Positions 44,160 through 51,444 of a stretch of DNA of 64,000 nt are shown here, one piece after another (the first letter of the stretch is position 1; every line of letters starts with the position of its first letter). The position numbers and the translations under genes were made by a program. The notes beneath the pieces are model-generated. The model was given only the letters and a program-made list of their open reading frames with translations. It did no database searches and was not told where the DNA came from. Source of the stretch: Microbacterium rhizosphaerae (GTDB lineage Bacteria; Actinomycetota; Actinomycetes; Actinomycetales; Microbacteriaceae); the NCBI RefSeq assembly GCF_034120055.1, contig NZ_CP139368.1:3286001-3350000 (forward strand). Direction: 5' to 3'.

Positions 44160-44966
44160 TCAGTCGCGGGCGTCGTCTCCGAGGTGCTCGACGAGTGCGT
44201 CGAACAGCGCGCCGCCCGCGGCGATGGTCATCCGCTTGCCCGGACGACCTCCCGGCGAGCCGCCGACGCGGCCGCCTGCCTCCTCGACGATGAGGGCTCC
44301 CGCCGCGTGGTCCCACGCGTTCAGGCCACGCTCGAAGTACCCGTCGAGGCGTCCCGCGGCGACGAAAGCGAGGTCCAGCGACGCGGCGCCGATGCGACGG
44401 ATGTCGCGGGCGAGGGGCATCACGCGCCCGAGTCGCTCCAGCGCGGGCGCGTGCGTCGCCGGGTCGTAGCCGAAACCGGTCGCCAGGAGCGCCCCGGCCG
44501 GCGACGGCTCCGAGTTGACCGCGAGGCGCTCGCCGCCGAGCCAAGCGCCCGCATCCTTCGTCGCGTGGAAGAGCTCGCCGGATGCGGGGTTGAAGACGAC
44601 GGCCGCGAGCGCGGTCCACGACGCGGTCTGCGGCTCGCCGGAGACCGCGGCGATGCTCACGGCATAGGACGGGATGCCGTACGCGTAGTTGACGGTGCCG
44701 TCGATCGGATCGACGACCCACGTGATGCCGGAGGTGCCGCCTGCCGCGTCGGACTCCTCTCCGAGGAAGCCGTCGTCGGGTCGCTCGGCGGCGACTCGCG
44801 CCCGGATGAGGTCCTCGACCTCGCGGTCGGCCTCGGTGACGATGTCCGCGAGCGCGGACTTCGTCGCGGCGATGCGCACGCCCTCGGTGCGGCGGCGATG
44901 AGCGAGCTGCCCCGCTTCACAGGCGATGTCGACGGCGAGATCGTGCAGGGCGGATGCAGCGGTCAT
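44160..44966 (-). CDS. Inositol monophosphatase family protein
   Basis: A 268-residue Mg-dependent phosphatase of the IMPase/CysQ superfamily. Metal ligands Glu70-Glu71 (FLGEES) and Asp86, Asp89 (VDPIDGTVNY) are intact, as is the C-terminal WDHAAGALIVEEAGG. The substrate may be inositol phosphate, histidinol phosphate or a nucleotide phosphate; sequence alone does not choose. Divergent from the desaturase-like gene across only 43 bp. Confidence 0.92.
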   Translation of the reverse strand: MTAASALHDLAVDIACEAGQLAHRRRTEGVRIAATKSALADIVTEADREVEDLIRARVAAERPDDGFLGEESDAAGGTSGITWVVDPIDGTVNYAYGIPSYAVSIAAVSGEPQTASWTALAAVVFNPASGELFHATKDAGAWLGGERLAVNSEPSPAGALLATGFGYDPATHAPALERLGRVMPLARDIRRIGAASLDLAFVAAGRLDGYFERGLNAWDHAAGALIVEEAGGRVGGSPGGRPGKRMTIAAGGALFDALVEHLGDDARD

Positions 44967-44972
44967 ACCTCA

Positions 44973-44978
44973 AAACTA
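44973..44978 (-). promoter_or_regulatory. -10 box of the inositol phosphatase gene
   Basis: On the minus strand TAGTTT ends 6 bases before the ATG; the intervening TGAGGT could be a Shine-Dalgarno if the start were further upstream, but the 43-bp divergent gap favours a leaderless transcript. Confidence 0.5.
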
Positions 44979-44997
44979 GACCCGCCGCGCGTGCGGT

Positions 44998-45003
44998 TAG
45001 CGT
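44998..45003 (+). promoter_or_regulatory. -10 box of the desaturase-like gene
   Basis: TAGCGT ends 6 bases before the ATG at 45010; the GGAGGG between them touches the start codon and is too close to work as a Shine-Dalgarno. Confidence 0.5.
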
Positions 45004-45009
45004 GGAGGG

Positions 45010-46587
45010 ATGCAGCGCAGCACCACCGGTCCCCTCACTCACGACGTCGTCATCGTCGGCGGAGGGCACAACGCCCTCGTCGCCGCCGCCTACGTGGGGC
45101 GCGCGGGTCGGACCGTCGCCGTCGTCGAGCGTCTCGATCACGTCGGCGGTGCTGCGGTGTCGGAGCGGCCGTGGGCGGGCGTCGATGCGAACCTGTCGCG
45201 CTACTCGTACCTCGTGAGCCTGCTGCCGCAGCAGATCATCCGCGACCTCGGCCTCGACATCGCCCTGCGGCGCCGCCGCTACTCGTCCTACACGCCCGTT
45301 CCCGGCGATCCGTCGCGTGGCATCCTCGTGGATCGGGAGGATGCCGGGGCGACCGCCGCATCCTTCCTCCGCGCCACCGGTTCGGCGGACGAGTCGCGCC
45401 GCTTCGACGACTTCTACGCGCGCCTGGCTCCCCTGGCCCGCGCCGTCTTCCCCACGATGGTCGAGCCGCTGCGTCGGGCGGCCGACATCCGTCCGCTCTT
45501 CGGCGAGACATGGGACGACCTCGTCGAACGCCCCCTCGGGGGCATGCTGCGCGATGCGTTCGAGACCGACATCACCCGCGGCATCGCGCTGACGGACGGG
45601 CTCATCGGGACGTTCGCGACGGCGGATGACGCGTCGCTCCGGCAGAATCGCTGCTTCTTCTACCACGTCATCGGCGGCGGGACGGGCGACTGGGACATCC
45701 CGATCGGCGGGATGGGCCACGTAAGCGCCGAGCTCGAGCGCGCGGCTCGTGCAGCCGGGGCGGACATCCGGACCGGCGTCGCCGTCGCGGCCGTCGCCCC
45801 CGACGGCGAGGTGACGCTCGCGGACGGGCAGGCGCTGCGCGGACGACTCGTGCTCAGCGGCGTCGGACCCGCGGTGCTCGCGGATCTGCTGCGCGCCGGC
45901 GGAGCGGATGCCCCGGAGCGCCGCGCCGAGGGCGCGCAGGTGAAGGTCAACATGCTGCTGAGCCGCCTGCCGCGTCTGCACGACGAGACCGTGTCGCCCC
46001 GGGCGGCCTTCGCCGGCACCTTCCACGTGAACGAGACGATGACCCAGCTCGACGACGCCTACCGGGTGGCCACCGGCGGTGGGATCCCGCATCCCCTCCC
46101 CGCCGAGATCTACTGCCACACCCTGAGCGATCCGACGATCCTCTCGCCCGAGCTGCAGGCGTCCGGTGCACAGACGCTCACGCTGTTCGGTCTGCAGGTG
46201 CCGCACCGGCTCGTCGAGGGTCGCGACAACGACGCGATGCGAGCGGAGCTGCTGGATGCCGCCCAGGCCTCGCTGGATTCCGTCCTGGCCGAGCCGATCG
46301 CGGATTGCGTCTACCTCGCCCCCGACGGCACACCGTGCATCGAGGCGCGCACGACCGCCGATCTCGAGGAGAGCCTCGCGCTGTCGGGCGGCGACATCTT
46401 CCACGGCGCCCTATCGTGGCCGTGGGCGGAGGATGCCGACGACCTGTCGACGCCCGCCCGCCGCTGGGGTGTGGCGACCGAGCACGACGCGATCCTCCTG
46501 TGCGGGTCCGGCGCGCGACGCGGCGGAGCCGTTAGCGGCATCGGCGGGCACAACGCGGCGATGGCCGCGCTCGAGCTGCTCGCCTAG
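45010..46587 (+). CDS. Phytoene-desaturase-like FAD oxidoreductase (PYROXD2-like)
   Basis: A 525-residue FAD protein of the CrtI/PYROXD2 superfamily. The FAD site is VVIVGGGHNALVAAAYVGRAG (split at 13-33) and the C-terminal ALLCGSGARRGGAVSGIGGHNAA contributes the isoalloxazine loop. Length is normal. There are no carotenoid genes beside it, and its family position (NALVAAAYL type) is closer to the non-carotenoid branch, so a carotenoid role is doubtful. Forms a divergent pair with the inositol phosphatase gene. Confidence 0.88.
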   Translation: MQRSTTGPLTHDVVIVGGGHNALVAAAYVGRAGRTVAVVERLDHVGGAAVSERPWAGVDANLSRYSYLVSLLPQQIIRDLGLDIALRRRRYSSYTPVPGDPSRGILVDREDAGATAASFLRATGSADESRRFDDFYARLAPLARAVFPTMVEPLRRAADIRPLFGETWDDLVERPLGGMLRDAFETDITRGIALTDGLIGTFATADDASLRQNRCFFYHVIGGGTGDWDIPIGGMGHVSAELERAARAAGADIRTGVAVAAVAPDGEVTLADGQALRGRLVLSGVGPAVLADLLRAGGADAPERRAEGAQVKVNMLLSRLPRLHDETVSPRAAFAGTFHVNETMTQLDDAYRVATGGGIPHPLPAEIYCHTLSDPTILSPELQASGAQTLTLFGLQVPHRLVEGRDNDAMRAELLDAAQASLDSVLAEPIADCVYLAPDGTPCIEARTTADLEESLALSGGDIFHGALSWPWAEDADDLSTPARRWGVATEHDAILLCGSGARRGGAVSGIGGHNAAMAALELLA

Positions 46588-46644
46588 GCCGTCCTCGAAC
46601 GTCGAAGGGCGGCTCCTGCATCGGGGCGACCCTTCTGGTGCGGC

Positions 46645-47478
46645 TCAGGATGCCGGCGGTATCGGAGGTGCCGGCGGTGTGGGCGGTTGCGTCGGATAAC
46701 CGACCGGATGCGGTGCGGGAAGCGGCGGAACGGGCTGCGCGTACGTCGGGCGGCCGGTGTAGTACGCCTGCCAGTCGGGCTGGCCGTCGGGCATCACGGG
46801 AAGCGGAGTGCGGCCGTCGGCGTACGTCGGCCACGGCAGCGGCTTCGGTGCACGCGGCGGCCGCGGGATGAACAGCATGTTGACGAGGGGAACGAGAGCC
46901 GTGCCGAGCGCGGCGAGGATCGTGACCGCGACGACGAACCGCCAGTAGAGGTCGTGGAAGTCGACCCACTCGTGGAGCATGAGCGGCAGCACGAGCATGA
47001 TCGCGAGGACGGCGACGAGCGCGATCGTGACGTAGGCGACGATCGTGGTGAAGGTCGTGGGGCGCCGCTCGTGCGCCCGCCAGTAGAGTCGCACGTGCAG
47101 CACGGCGAGCTGCAGGATCAGCACGATCAGCAGGAACGACACGACGCGGCCGACGAGGCTCAGGTCGGAGCCGGGCATCCAGATCATGAAGGCGCCGATG
47201 AGGAGCGTGACGATCCAGACCGCCATGCTCGTGAGGGCGAACCACACCGGGCGGCGGGCGGCGAGGCGCACGTCCATGATCGCGACGGCTGCGAACGCGA
47301 TGAGCAGCAGGATCGTCAGGAACGCCCGGCCGACCAGTCCGTTCTGCGAACCGAACAGCACCCACACGACGCACACGAGCGCCGCCGCGATGAGCGCCCC
47401 GATGACGACCCAGATTGCGGTCGTCAGGAGCGATGATCGGGATGCCGCGGCATCCGCCGGTGAGACGGGCTCGGTCAT
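46645..47478 (-). CDS. Multi-pass membrane protein with Pro-rich C-terminus
   Basis: A 277-residue protein with about six hydrophobic helices (first at about 20-43) followed by an 80-residue cytosolic, Pro/Tyr-rich tail (GYPTQPPTPPAPPIPPAS at the end). No domain recognised. Monocistronic, convergent with the desaturase-like gene. Confidence 0.8.
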   Translation of the reverse strand: MTEPVSPADAAASRSSLLTTAIWVVIGALIAAALVCVVWVLFGSQNGLVGRAFLTILLLIAFAAVAIMDVRLAARRPVWFALTSMAVWIVTLLIGAFMIWMPGSDLSLVGRVVSFLLIVLILQLAVLHVRLYWRAHERRPTTFTTIVAYVTIALVAVLAIMLVLPLMLHEWVDFHDLYWRFVVAVTILAALGTALVPLVNMLFIPRPPRAPKPLPWPTYADGRTPLPVMPDGQPDWQAYYTGRPTYAQPVPPLPAPHPVGYPTQPPTPPAPPIPPAS

Positions 47479-47586
47479 GTCAGCCTCCGTTCGCAGGCCC
47501 CAACGGCCGTGCTGTCATCCTGACACGTCGAGGCGCGGGGTGTGCAGGCTCGCTGCGGCCTGTGGATGAGCCGCGCCTCGCCGGAA

Positions 47587-48258
47587 TCAGACCCGGGATG
47601 CCGAGACCCAGCCGGTCTCGTGCAGGCGAGCGAAGGCGTCGAGCAGCAGGTCGAGGGCGAACTCGAACTCATAGCGCTCATCGCAGGCCCCTGCGGGGTT
47701 GCGCAGGGCCGTGTCGGCGGCGATGGCCGCGACACGGGGGAACCGCATCGCGAGGGCCGCTGCGGCCTCCGGGTCCCCCGCTCCCGCCGGAGGGCCGGAG
47801 AACGCCTCCGTCGTATACCCCCAGATGCGGAGGCCGAGCGCGTGCATCGCGTAGTGGGTGAGATCCACGCTGAAGCCGTGATCGATGAAATCGCCGGCCA
47901 CCGCATCCATGTGGGCGAGCGCGGTCAGCGTGGGACGCGTCGCCTCGCCGATCGCCGTCGGCATCCACGGATGCCGCGCCTGCGCGTCACGGGCGCCGAG
48001 CACGCGGCCGCGCACCCGCGCGCGCCATCCCTCCTCGATCGGGACCGGGTAGGACTGCACGACGGCGTCGATCATGCCGCCGACCAGGTCCTCGCGATCG
48101 GCGACGTGCTTGTAGAGCGCCATCGGGACAACGCCGAGGCGGGCCGCGAGCGCGCGCATGCTGACGGCACCCAGGCCGCCCTCATCGGCCAGGGCGATCG
48201 CCTCGGCCACGACCGTTCCGCGATCCAGCGGGGTGGCCCGTCCGCGCTGAGGCGTCAT
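47587..48258 (-). CDS. TetR-family transcriptional repressor
   Basis: A 223-residue repressor. The DNA-binding domain spans about 12-60 (RGTVVAEAIALADEGGLGAVSMRALAARLGVVPMALYKHV), and the C-terminal ligand domain is of the TetR_C/TetR-class. AGAGGAAG precedes the ATG. Two perfect 17-bp palindromes lie in the 88-bp gap to the divergent DUF4386 gene, which should be the regulated target as well as the repressor itself. Confidence 0.92.
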   Translation of the reverse strand: MTPQRGRATPLDRGTVVAEAIALADEGGLGAVSMRALAARLGVVPMALYKHVADREDLVGGMIDAVVQSYPVPIEEGWRARVRGRVLGARDAQARHPWMPTAIGEATRPTLTALAHMDAVAGDFIDHGFSVDLTHYAMHALGLRIWGYTTEAFSGPPAGAGDPEAAAALAMRFPRVAAIAADTALRNPAGACDERYEFEFALDLLLDAFARLHETGWVSASRV

Positions 48259-48279
48259 GCCGGCGCTTCCTCTTGCATC

Positions 48280-48296
48280 GGTGTACATCGTACACC
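48280..48296. promoter_or_regulatory. TetR operator O1
   Basis: GGTGTAC-ATC-GTACACC, perfect 7-base arms with a 3-base spacer, 22 bp upstream of the TetR ATG. Confidence 0.75.
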
Positions 48297-48313
48297 TATG
48301 CTGAGCTGCGACC

Positions 48314-48330
48314 GGTGTACGGCGTACACC
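48314..48330. promoter_or_regulatory. TetR operator O2
   Basis: GGTGTAC-GGC-GTACACC, the same arms as O1 with a different spacer, 34 bp centre to centre from O1 and 16 bp upstream of the DUF4386 ATG, just before its GGAGG. Confidence 0.75.
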
Positions 48331-48346
48331 TTCTGGAGGGACAGCC

Positions 48347-49003
48347 ATGAACCACGACCGCTCGCTCGCCCGCACGGCGGGCATCCTGTATCTCGTCACA
48401 TTCGCCACGTCGATTCCCGCGCTGGCGCTGGAGACGCCGCTGCTGGAGCACGGCGTCCATCCGGAGTTCGCGATCTGGGGGGCGCTGCTGGAGATCATGC
48501 TCGCGTTCGCCTGTGTCGGCACGGCGGTCGCACTGCTGCCGATCACGCGGCGGTACAGCGAGCCGCTCGCCGTGGGCTTCGTCGTCTCGCGCACCCTGGA
48601 GGCGAGCCTCATCCTGGTGGGCGTGCTGTGCGTCATGACTCTGACGTCCCTGCGCACCGCGGGGGTAGACGCGATGAGCACGCTGCACGGCTGGACCTTC
48701 CTGCTCGGCCCGGGCGTGATGCCGGCGGTCAACGCTTTGCTCCTGGGCACGGTGGTGCTGCGTGCGCGGCTCGTACCCGCAGTCATCCCGATCGTCGGTC
48801 TCATCGGCGCGCCGATCCTGCTCGCGTCGTCGCTCGGCACGCTGTTCGGGGCCTGGACCCAGACGTCCGCCGTCGCAGGCCTCGCCGCTCTCCCCGTCGC
48901 ACTGTGGGAGCTGAGTCTCGGCCTGTGGCTGACCTTCACGGGAGTGCGCACGAACGGGATGCCGGCACCCGCGGCCGTCCCACTCCCGCAGCGCGTGTCA
49001 TGA
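48347..49003 (+). CDS. DUF4386 membrane protein
   Basis: A 218-residue DUF4386 protein with about six membrane helices (LARTAGILYLVTFATSIPAL at the start, PLAVGFVVSRTLEASLILVGVL in the middle). The family is often found next to TetR or MarR regulators but has no known function. GGAGG lies seven bases before the ATG. The gene ends at a strong terminator. Confidence 0.88.
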   Translation: MNHDRSLARTAGILYLVTFATSIPALALETPLLEHGVHPEFAIWGALLEIMLAFACVGTAVALLPITRRYSEPLAVGFVVSRTLEASLILVGVLCVMTLTSLRTAGVDAMSTLHGWTFLLGPGVMPAVNALLLGTVVLRARLVPAVIPIVGLIGAPILLASSLGTLFGAWTQTSAVAGLAALPVALWELSLGLWLTFTGVRTNGMPAPAAVPLPQRVS

Positions 49004-49004
49004 A

Positions 49005-49041
49005 ACGCAAGAAGCCCCCGGCATGCGGGGGCTTCTTGCGT
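49005..49041. terminator. Bidirectional terminator
   Basis: ACGCAAGAAGCCCCCG and CGGGGGCTTCTTGCGT pair perfectly over 16 bp around a GCATG loop. It follows the DUF4386 stop directly and also lies 3 bases beyond the CCA end of tRNA-Tyr on the other strand, so it serves both. Confidence 0.85.
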
Positions 49042-49043
49042 CG

Positions 49044-49128
49044 TGGTGGCGAGTGAGGGATTCGAACCCCCGAAGGCTACGCCGGCTGATTTACAGTCAG
49101 ATCCCTTTGGCCACTTGGGTAACTCGCC
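49044..49128 (-). tRNA. tRNA-Tyr (GTA anticodon)
   Basis: A long-variable-arm (class II) tRNA: acceptor GGCGAGT/ACTCGCC, D-arm with CCCAAGTGGCCAAAGGG, anticodon stem-loop CTGACTGTAAATCAG (anticodon at 49092-49094), variable arm CCGGCGTAGCCTTCGG, T-loop GTTCGAATC. Unlike the two other tRNAs here, CCA (49044-49046 in complement) is encoded. Confidence 0.96.
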
Positions 49129-49220
49129 GAGGCGCACCCGCCCAGCTTGTGCAGTCGACCGGAGGCGCGATTGACAATCTTACCCGCGAACGCGCCGACC
49201 TCGAAATCGAGCCACCGGCC

Positions 49221-50120
49221 TCAGGATCCTGTGTGGTCCTTGACCTCGAGCGCGGCGGGCACGCGAAGCAGCCCGCCCTCGAAGCGGCAGGTGGCGGCTG
49301 CGGTGTCCATCGCGAGCTGCAGTGCCACGCCCCAGTCCTCGACCCCGCCGATGAGCGCCCGCGCGAGCACCGCGAGCACGGCATCCCCCGCGCCCATCGT
49401 GTCGACGATGCGCCCCGGAAGCTGCGAGATGCCCCGGTCGATCACCGCGCCGTCCACCGCGACGGATGCACCCGCCGCACCCTTGGTCGCGACGACGACT
49501 GCCGCCCCGAGACCCGCGATGGCATCGCGCACCTCCTCCAGCGGACGGCCGTAGAGCAGCTCGGCATCCTCCTCGCCGACCTTCACCAGGCTCGCGCGGG
49601 CCGCCGCGTGCTCGAAGCCCCGCACGAACCCGGCACGATCGCGCAGCAGGCCGGGTCGCGGATTCGGGTCGACCGCGAGCCGTCCGGCAACGGCATCCAG
49701 CAGAGTCGCCGTCTGCTCCGCATCGTCGAACGGAAACGAGCTGACGACGACGAGCGGTGCCTCCGCGAGCGCGCTCCGCTGCTCGTCGCCGAAATGGATG
49801 CGTCGCCCCTGCGCCGCCCCGTTGAAGACGTAGACGGGCTCGCCGCCGCCGGAGCGCGTGCTGACCGCGCGCGCCGAGCCGAAGGGCGAGGGCGACGCGA
49901 GCAGCTCCACGCCGAAGTCGGCGAGGTAGGCGCGGATGTGTGCGCCGGCCTCGTCGTCGCCGACCATGGCGATCATGGTCGTCGCCACGCCGAGCAGCTG
50001 CAGCCCGACGGCGACGTTGAGGCCCGCTCCCCCGACGAGCTCGCGCACGCCGGTGTCGTCGCGGAGCTCGTCGATGAGGGCGTCGCCGACGACGACGACC
50101 CGTCCGGTCCCGTCGCTCAT
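49221..50120 (-). CDS. PfkB-family carbohydrate kinase
   Basis: A 299-residue ribokinase-fold kinase. The N-terminal GGAGLNVAVGLQLLG (30-44) and the C-terminal catalytic motif DTMGAGDAVLAVL are both intact. The family phosphorylates sugars such as fructose, ribose or adenosine; the sugar is not readable. Its ATG overlaps the FBP stop by ATGA, and it is the last gene of the maltodextrin operon, suggesting it handles a sugar released there. Confidence 0.93.
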   Translation of the reverse strand: MSDGTGRVVVVGDALIDELRDDTGVRELVGGAGLNVAVGLQLLGVATTMIAMVGDDEAGAHIRAYLADFGVELLASPSPFGSARAVSTRSGGGEPVYVFNGAAQGRRIHFGDEQRSALAEAPLVVVSSFPFDDAEQTATLLDAVAGRLAVDPNPRPGLLRDRAGFVRGFEHAAARASLVKVGEEDAELLYGRPLEEVRDAIAGLGAAVVVATKGAAGASVAVDGAVIDRGISQLPGRIVDTMGAGDAVLAVLARALIGGVEDWGVALQLAMDTAAATCRFEGGLLRVPAALEVKDHTGS

Positions 50121-50608
50121 GCCGACGCTTCCGCCACGGACTCGACGAAGGCCTCGGCGCGGTGCCGGGTCCCGTCGATCCGGCGGTCGACGCTGGCCCG
50201 CACCTCGTTGGGCGCGAGCGGAGCCGCGAGCCGCACGTTCTCATGGCATGAGAGGTCCGCGCACATGTACGTGCCGACGCTGTCGCCGCGGTCGCCCGCA
50301 TCCCCCGCCAATCGCGCCGTGAAGAGCGACACCTGATCCGCAGGCTGCATCGTGTGGCAGAGATTGCACATCGCGGCGCGCGCGTGCGACGAGCCGTTCG
50401 CGGCGCGCAGGACCACGCCCGTCGGCTGCCCGCCCTGGTCGATGACGAGGTATCCGCGGCCCTTCGTCCGCGGATCCCGCCACGCGAGGAAATCCAGGTG
50501 GTCCCAGTCGGTCAGCACGAAGTCGTGCGGGAGCGCCAGCAGGCGCAGATCGTCGGGAGCCGCGTTCACGAATGCAGCGCGGAGCTGCTCTTCCGATATC
50601 GGACGCAT
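50117..50608 (-). CDS. FBP-domain zinc protein (EF-G-binding-like)
   Basis: A 163-residue protein with the FBP C-terminal treble-clef zinc finger: Cys81, Cys84 (CNLC) and Cys116, Cys121 (CADLSC). FusB/FBP proteins bind elongation factor G and help ribosome release. Actinobacterial FBP-domain proteins are widespread and their exact role is unclear. It begins 5 bp after the nucleotidyltransferase-like stop and overlaps the PfkB start. Confidence 0.85.
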   Translation of the reverse strand: MRPISEEQLRAAFVNAAPDDLRLLALPHDFVLTDWDHLDFLAWRDPRTKGRGYLVIDQGGQPTGVVLRAANGSSHARAAMCNLCHTMQPADQVSLFTARLAGDAGDRGDSVGTYMCADLSCHENVRLAAPLAPNEVRASVDRRIDGTRHRAEAFVESVAEASA

Positions 50609-50613
50609 GACCT

Positions 50614-51444
50614 TCAGTTTAGGAACGCGCCGCCGTTTCTGGGCCACCCCAGCCGGTCGGCGACGGCGTCCGCCGCACGTGAGGGGAACTCCTCCCAATC
50701 CGGCTCGAGCAGCGCGCGGGTGAGGGCGAACAGGCGGCGCGCCGCATCCTCTACCGGCTGATCGAGCGCATCCGCGATGAGCGCCGCCTCTCGCGGGAAG
50801 TCCTGCTCGAACCGGCGCACGGGGTCGATGGTGTCGCGTGCCGTGGTCGACCCGTGCGGGAAGCGTCCGCGGATCGCGCGGACGAGCAGCTGGGTCGCCC
50901 ACTGCCGCACGAAGCCCTGGCCGTTGAGCACCTCGCCGCGCCGCACGCGGCCGACGCCGATGAGCAGCTTCACGAGCACCAGTCGCGCGTCGTTGGCCGG
51001 GTCGAAGGAGTCGGATGCGGCCGCCCGCGCCCGCGACTCGGACAGCAGCAGCGCCGTCGTGCTGCGCTGGTCGTCCACCACCACTGTCGCGTCGCCCGCG
51101 ACGGCGCCGGCGAGCTCGCCCGCCTCTGAGAACGCGAACTCGAACACGTGCCCGTCGTCGTACACCGCGACGAAGCCGATCTCGCCCTCGCGCGCGGTCA
51201 GGACGATCCGGTCCTGGTCGGGCAGCCACGACAGGTCCGGGCGCACCTCGGGGCCTCGGCCGTCCGCGATGAGGGCGAAGAAGTCGTGGTCCGACCATTC
51301 GTCACGGCGGGCCGCCGCCTCGTCCGAGGCCGAGCCGAGCAGCACCAGTCCGATCAGGTCGTCGCGGTCGCGGACGCCCGCGGCCAGTCCGGCGGACAGC
51401 GCCTCGAACCGCGTTGCATCCAGATCCTTCGGCACCGAGCTCAC
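50614..51444 (-). CDS. Nucleotidyltransferase-fold protein
   Basis: A 276-residue protein with a nucleotidyltransferase motif LVLLGSASDE (34-42) followed by the acidic pair Asp52-x-Asp54 (WSDHDFF), and a C-terminal helical substrate domain, as in aminoglycoside or lincosamide adenylyltransferase-like families. No resistance or specific role can be assigned. The GTG start overlaps the GH13 stop by GTGA, which fixes the start and couples it to the maltodextrin operon. Confidence 0.8.
   Translation of the reverse strand: MSSVPKDLDATRFEALSAGLAAGVRDRDDLIGLVLLGSASDEAAARRDEWSDHDFFALIADGRGPEVRPDLSWLPDQDRIVLTAREGEIGFVAVYDDGHVFEFAFSEAGELAGAVAGDATVVVDDQRSTTALLLSESRARAAASDSFDPANDARLVLVKLLIGVGRVRRGEVLNGQGFVRQWATQLLVRAIRGRFPHGSTTARDTIDPVRRFEQDFPREAALIADALDQPVEDAARRLFALTRALLEPDWEEFPSRAADAVADRLGWPRNGGAFLN

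Noticed and set aside
45010..46587. Carotenoid phytoene desaturase
   Set aside because: No carotenoid biosynthesis genes lie beside it and the sequence belongs to the PYROXD2-like branch.
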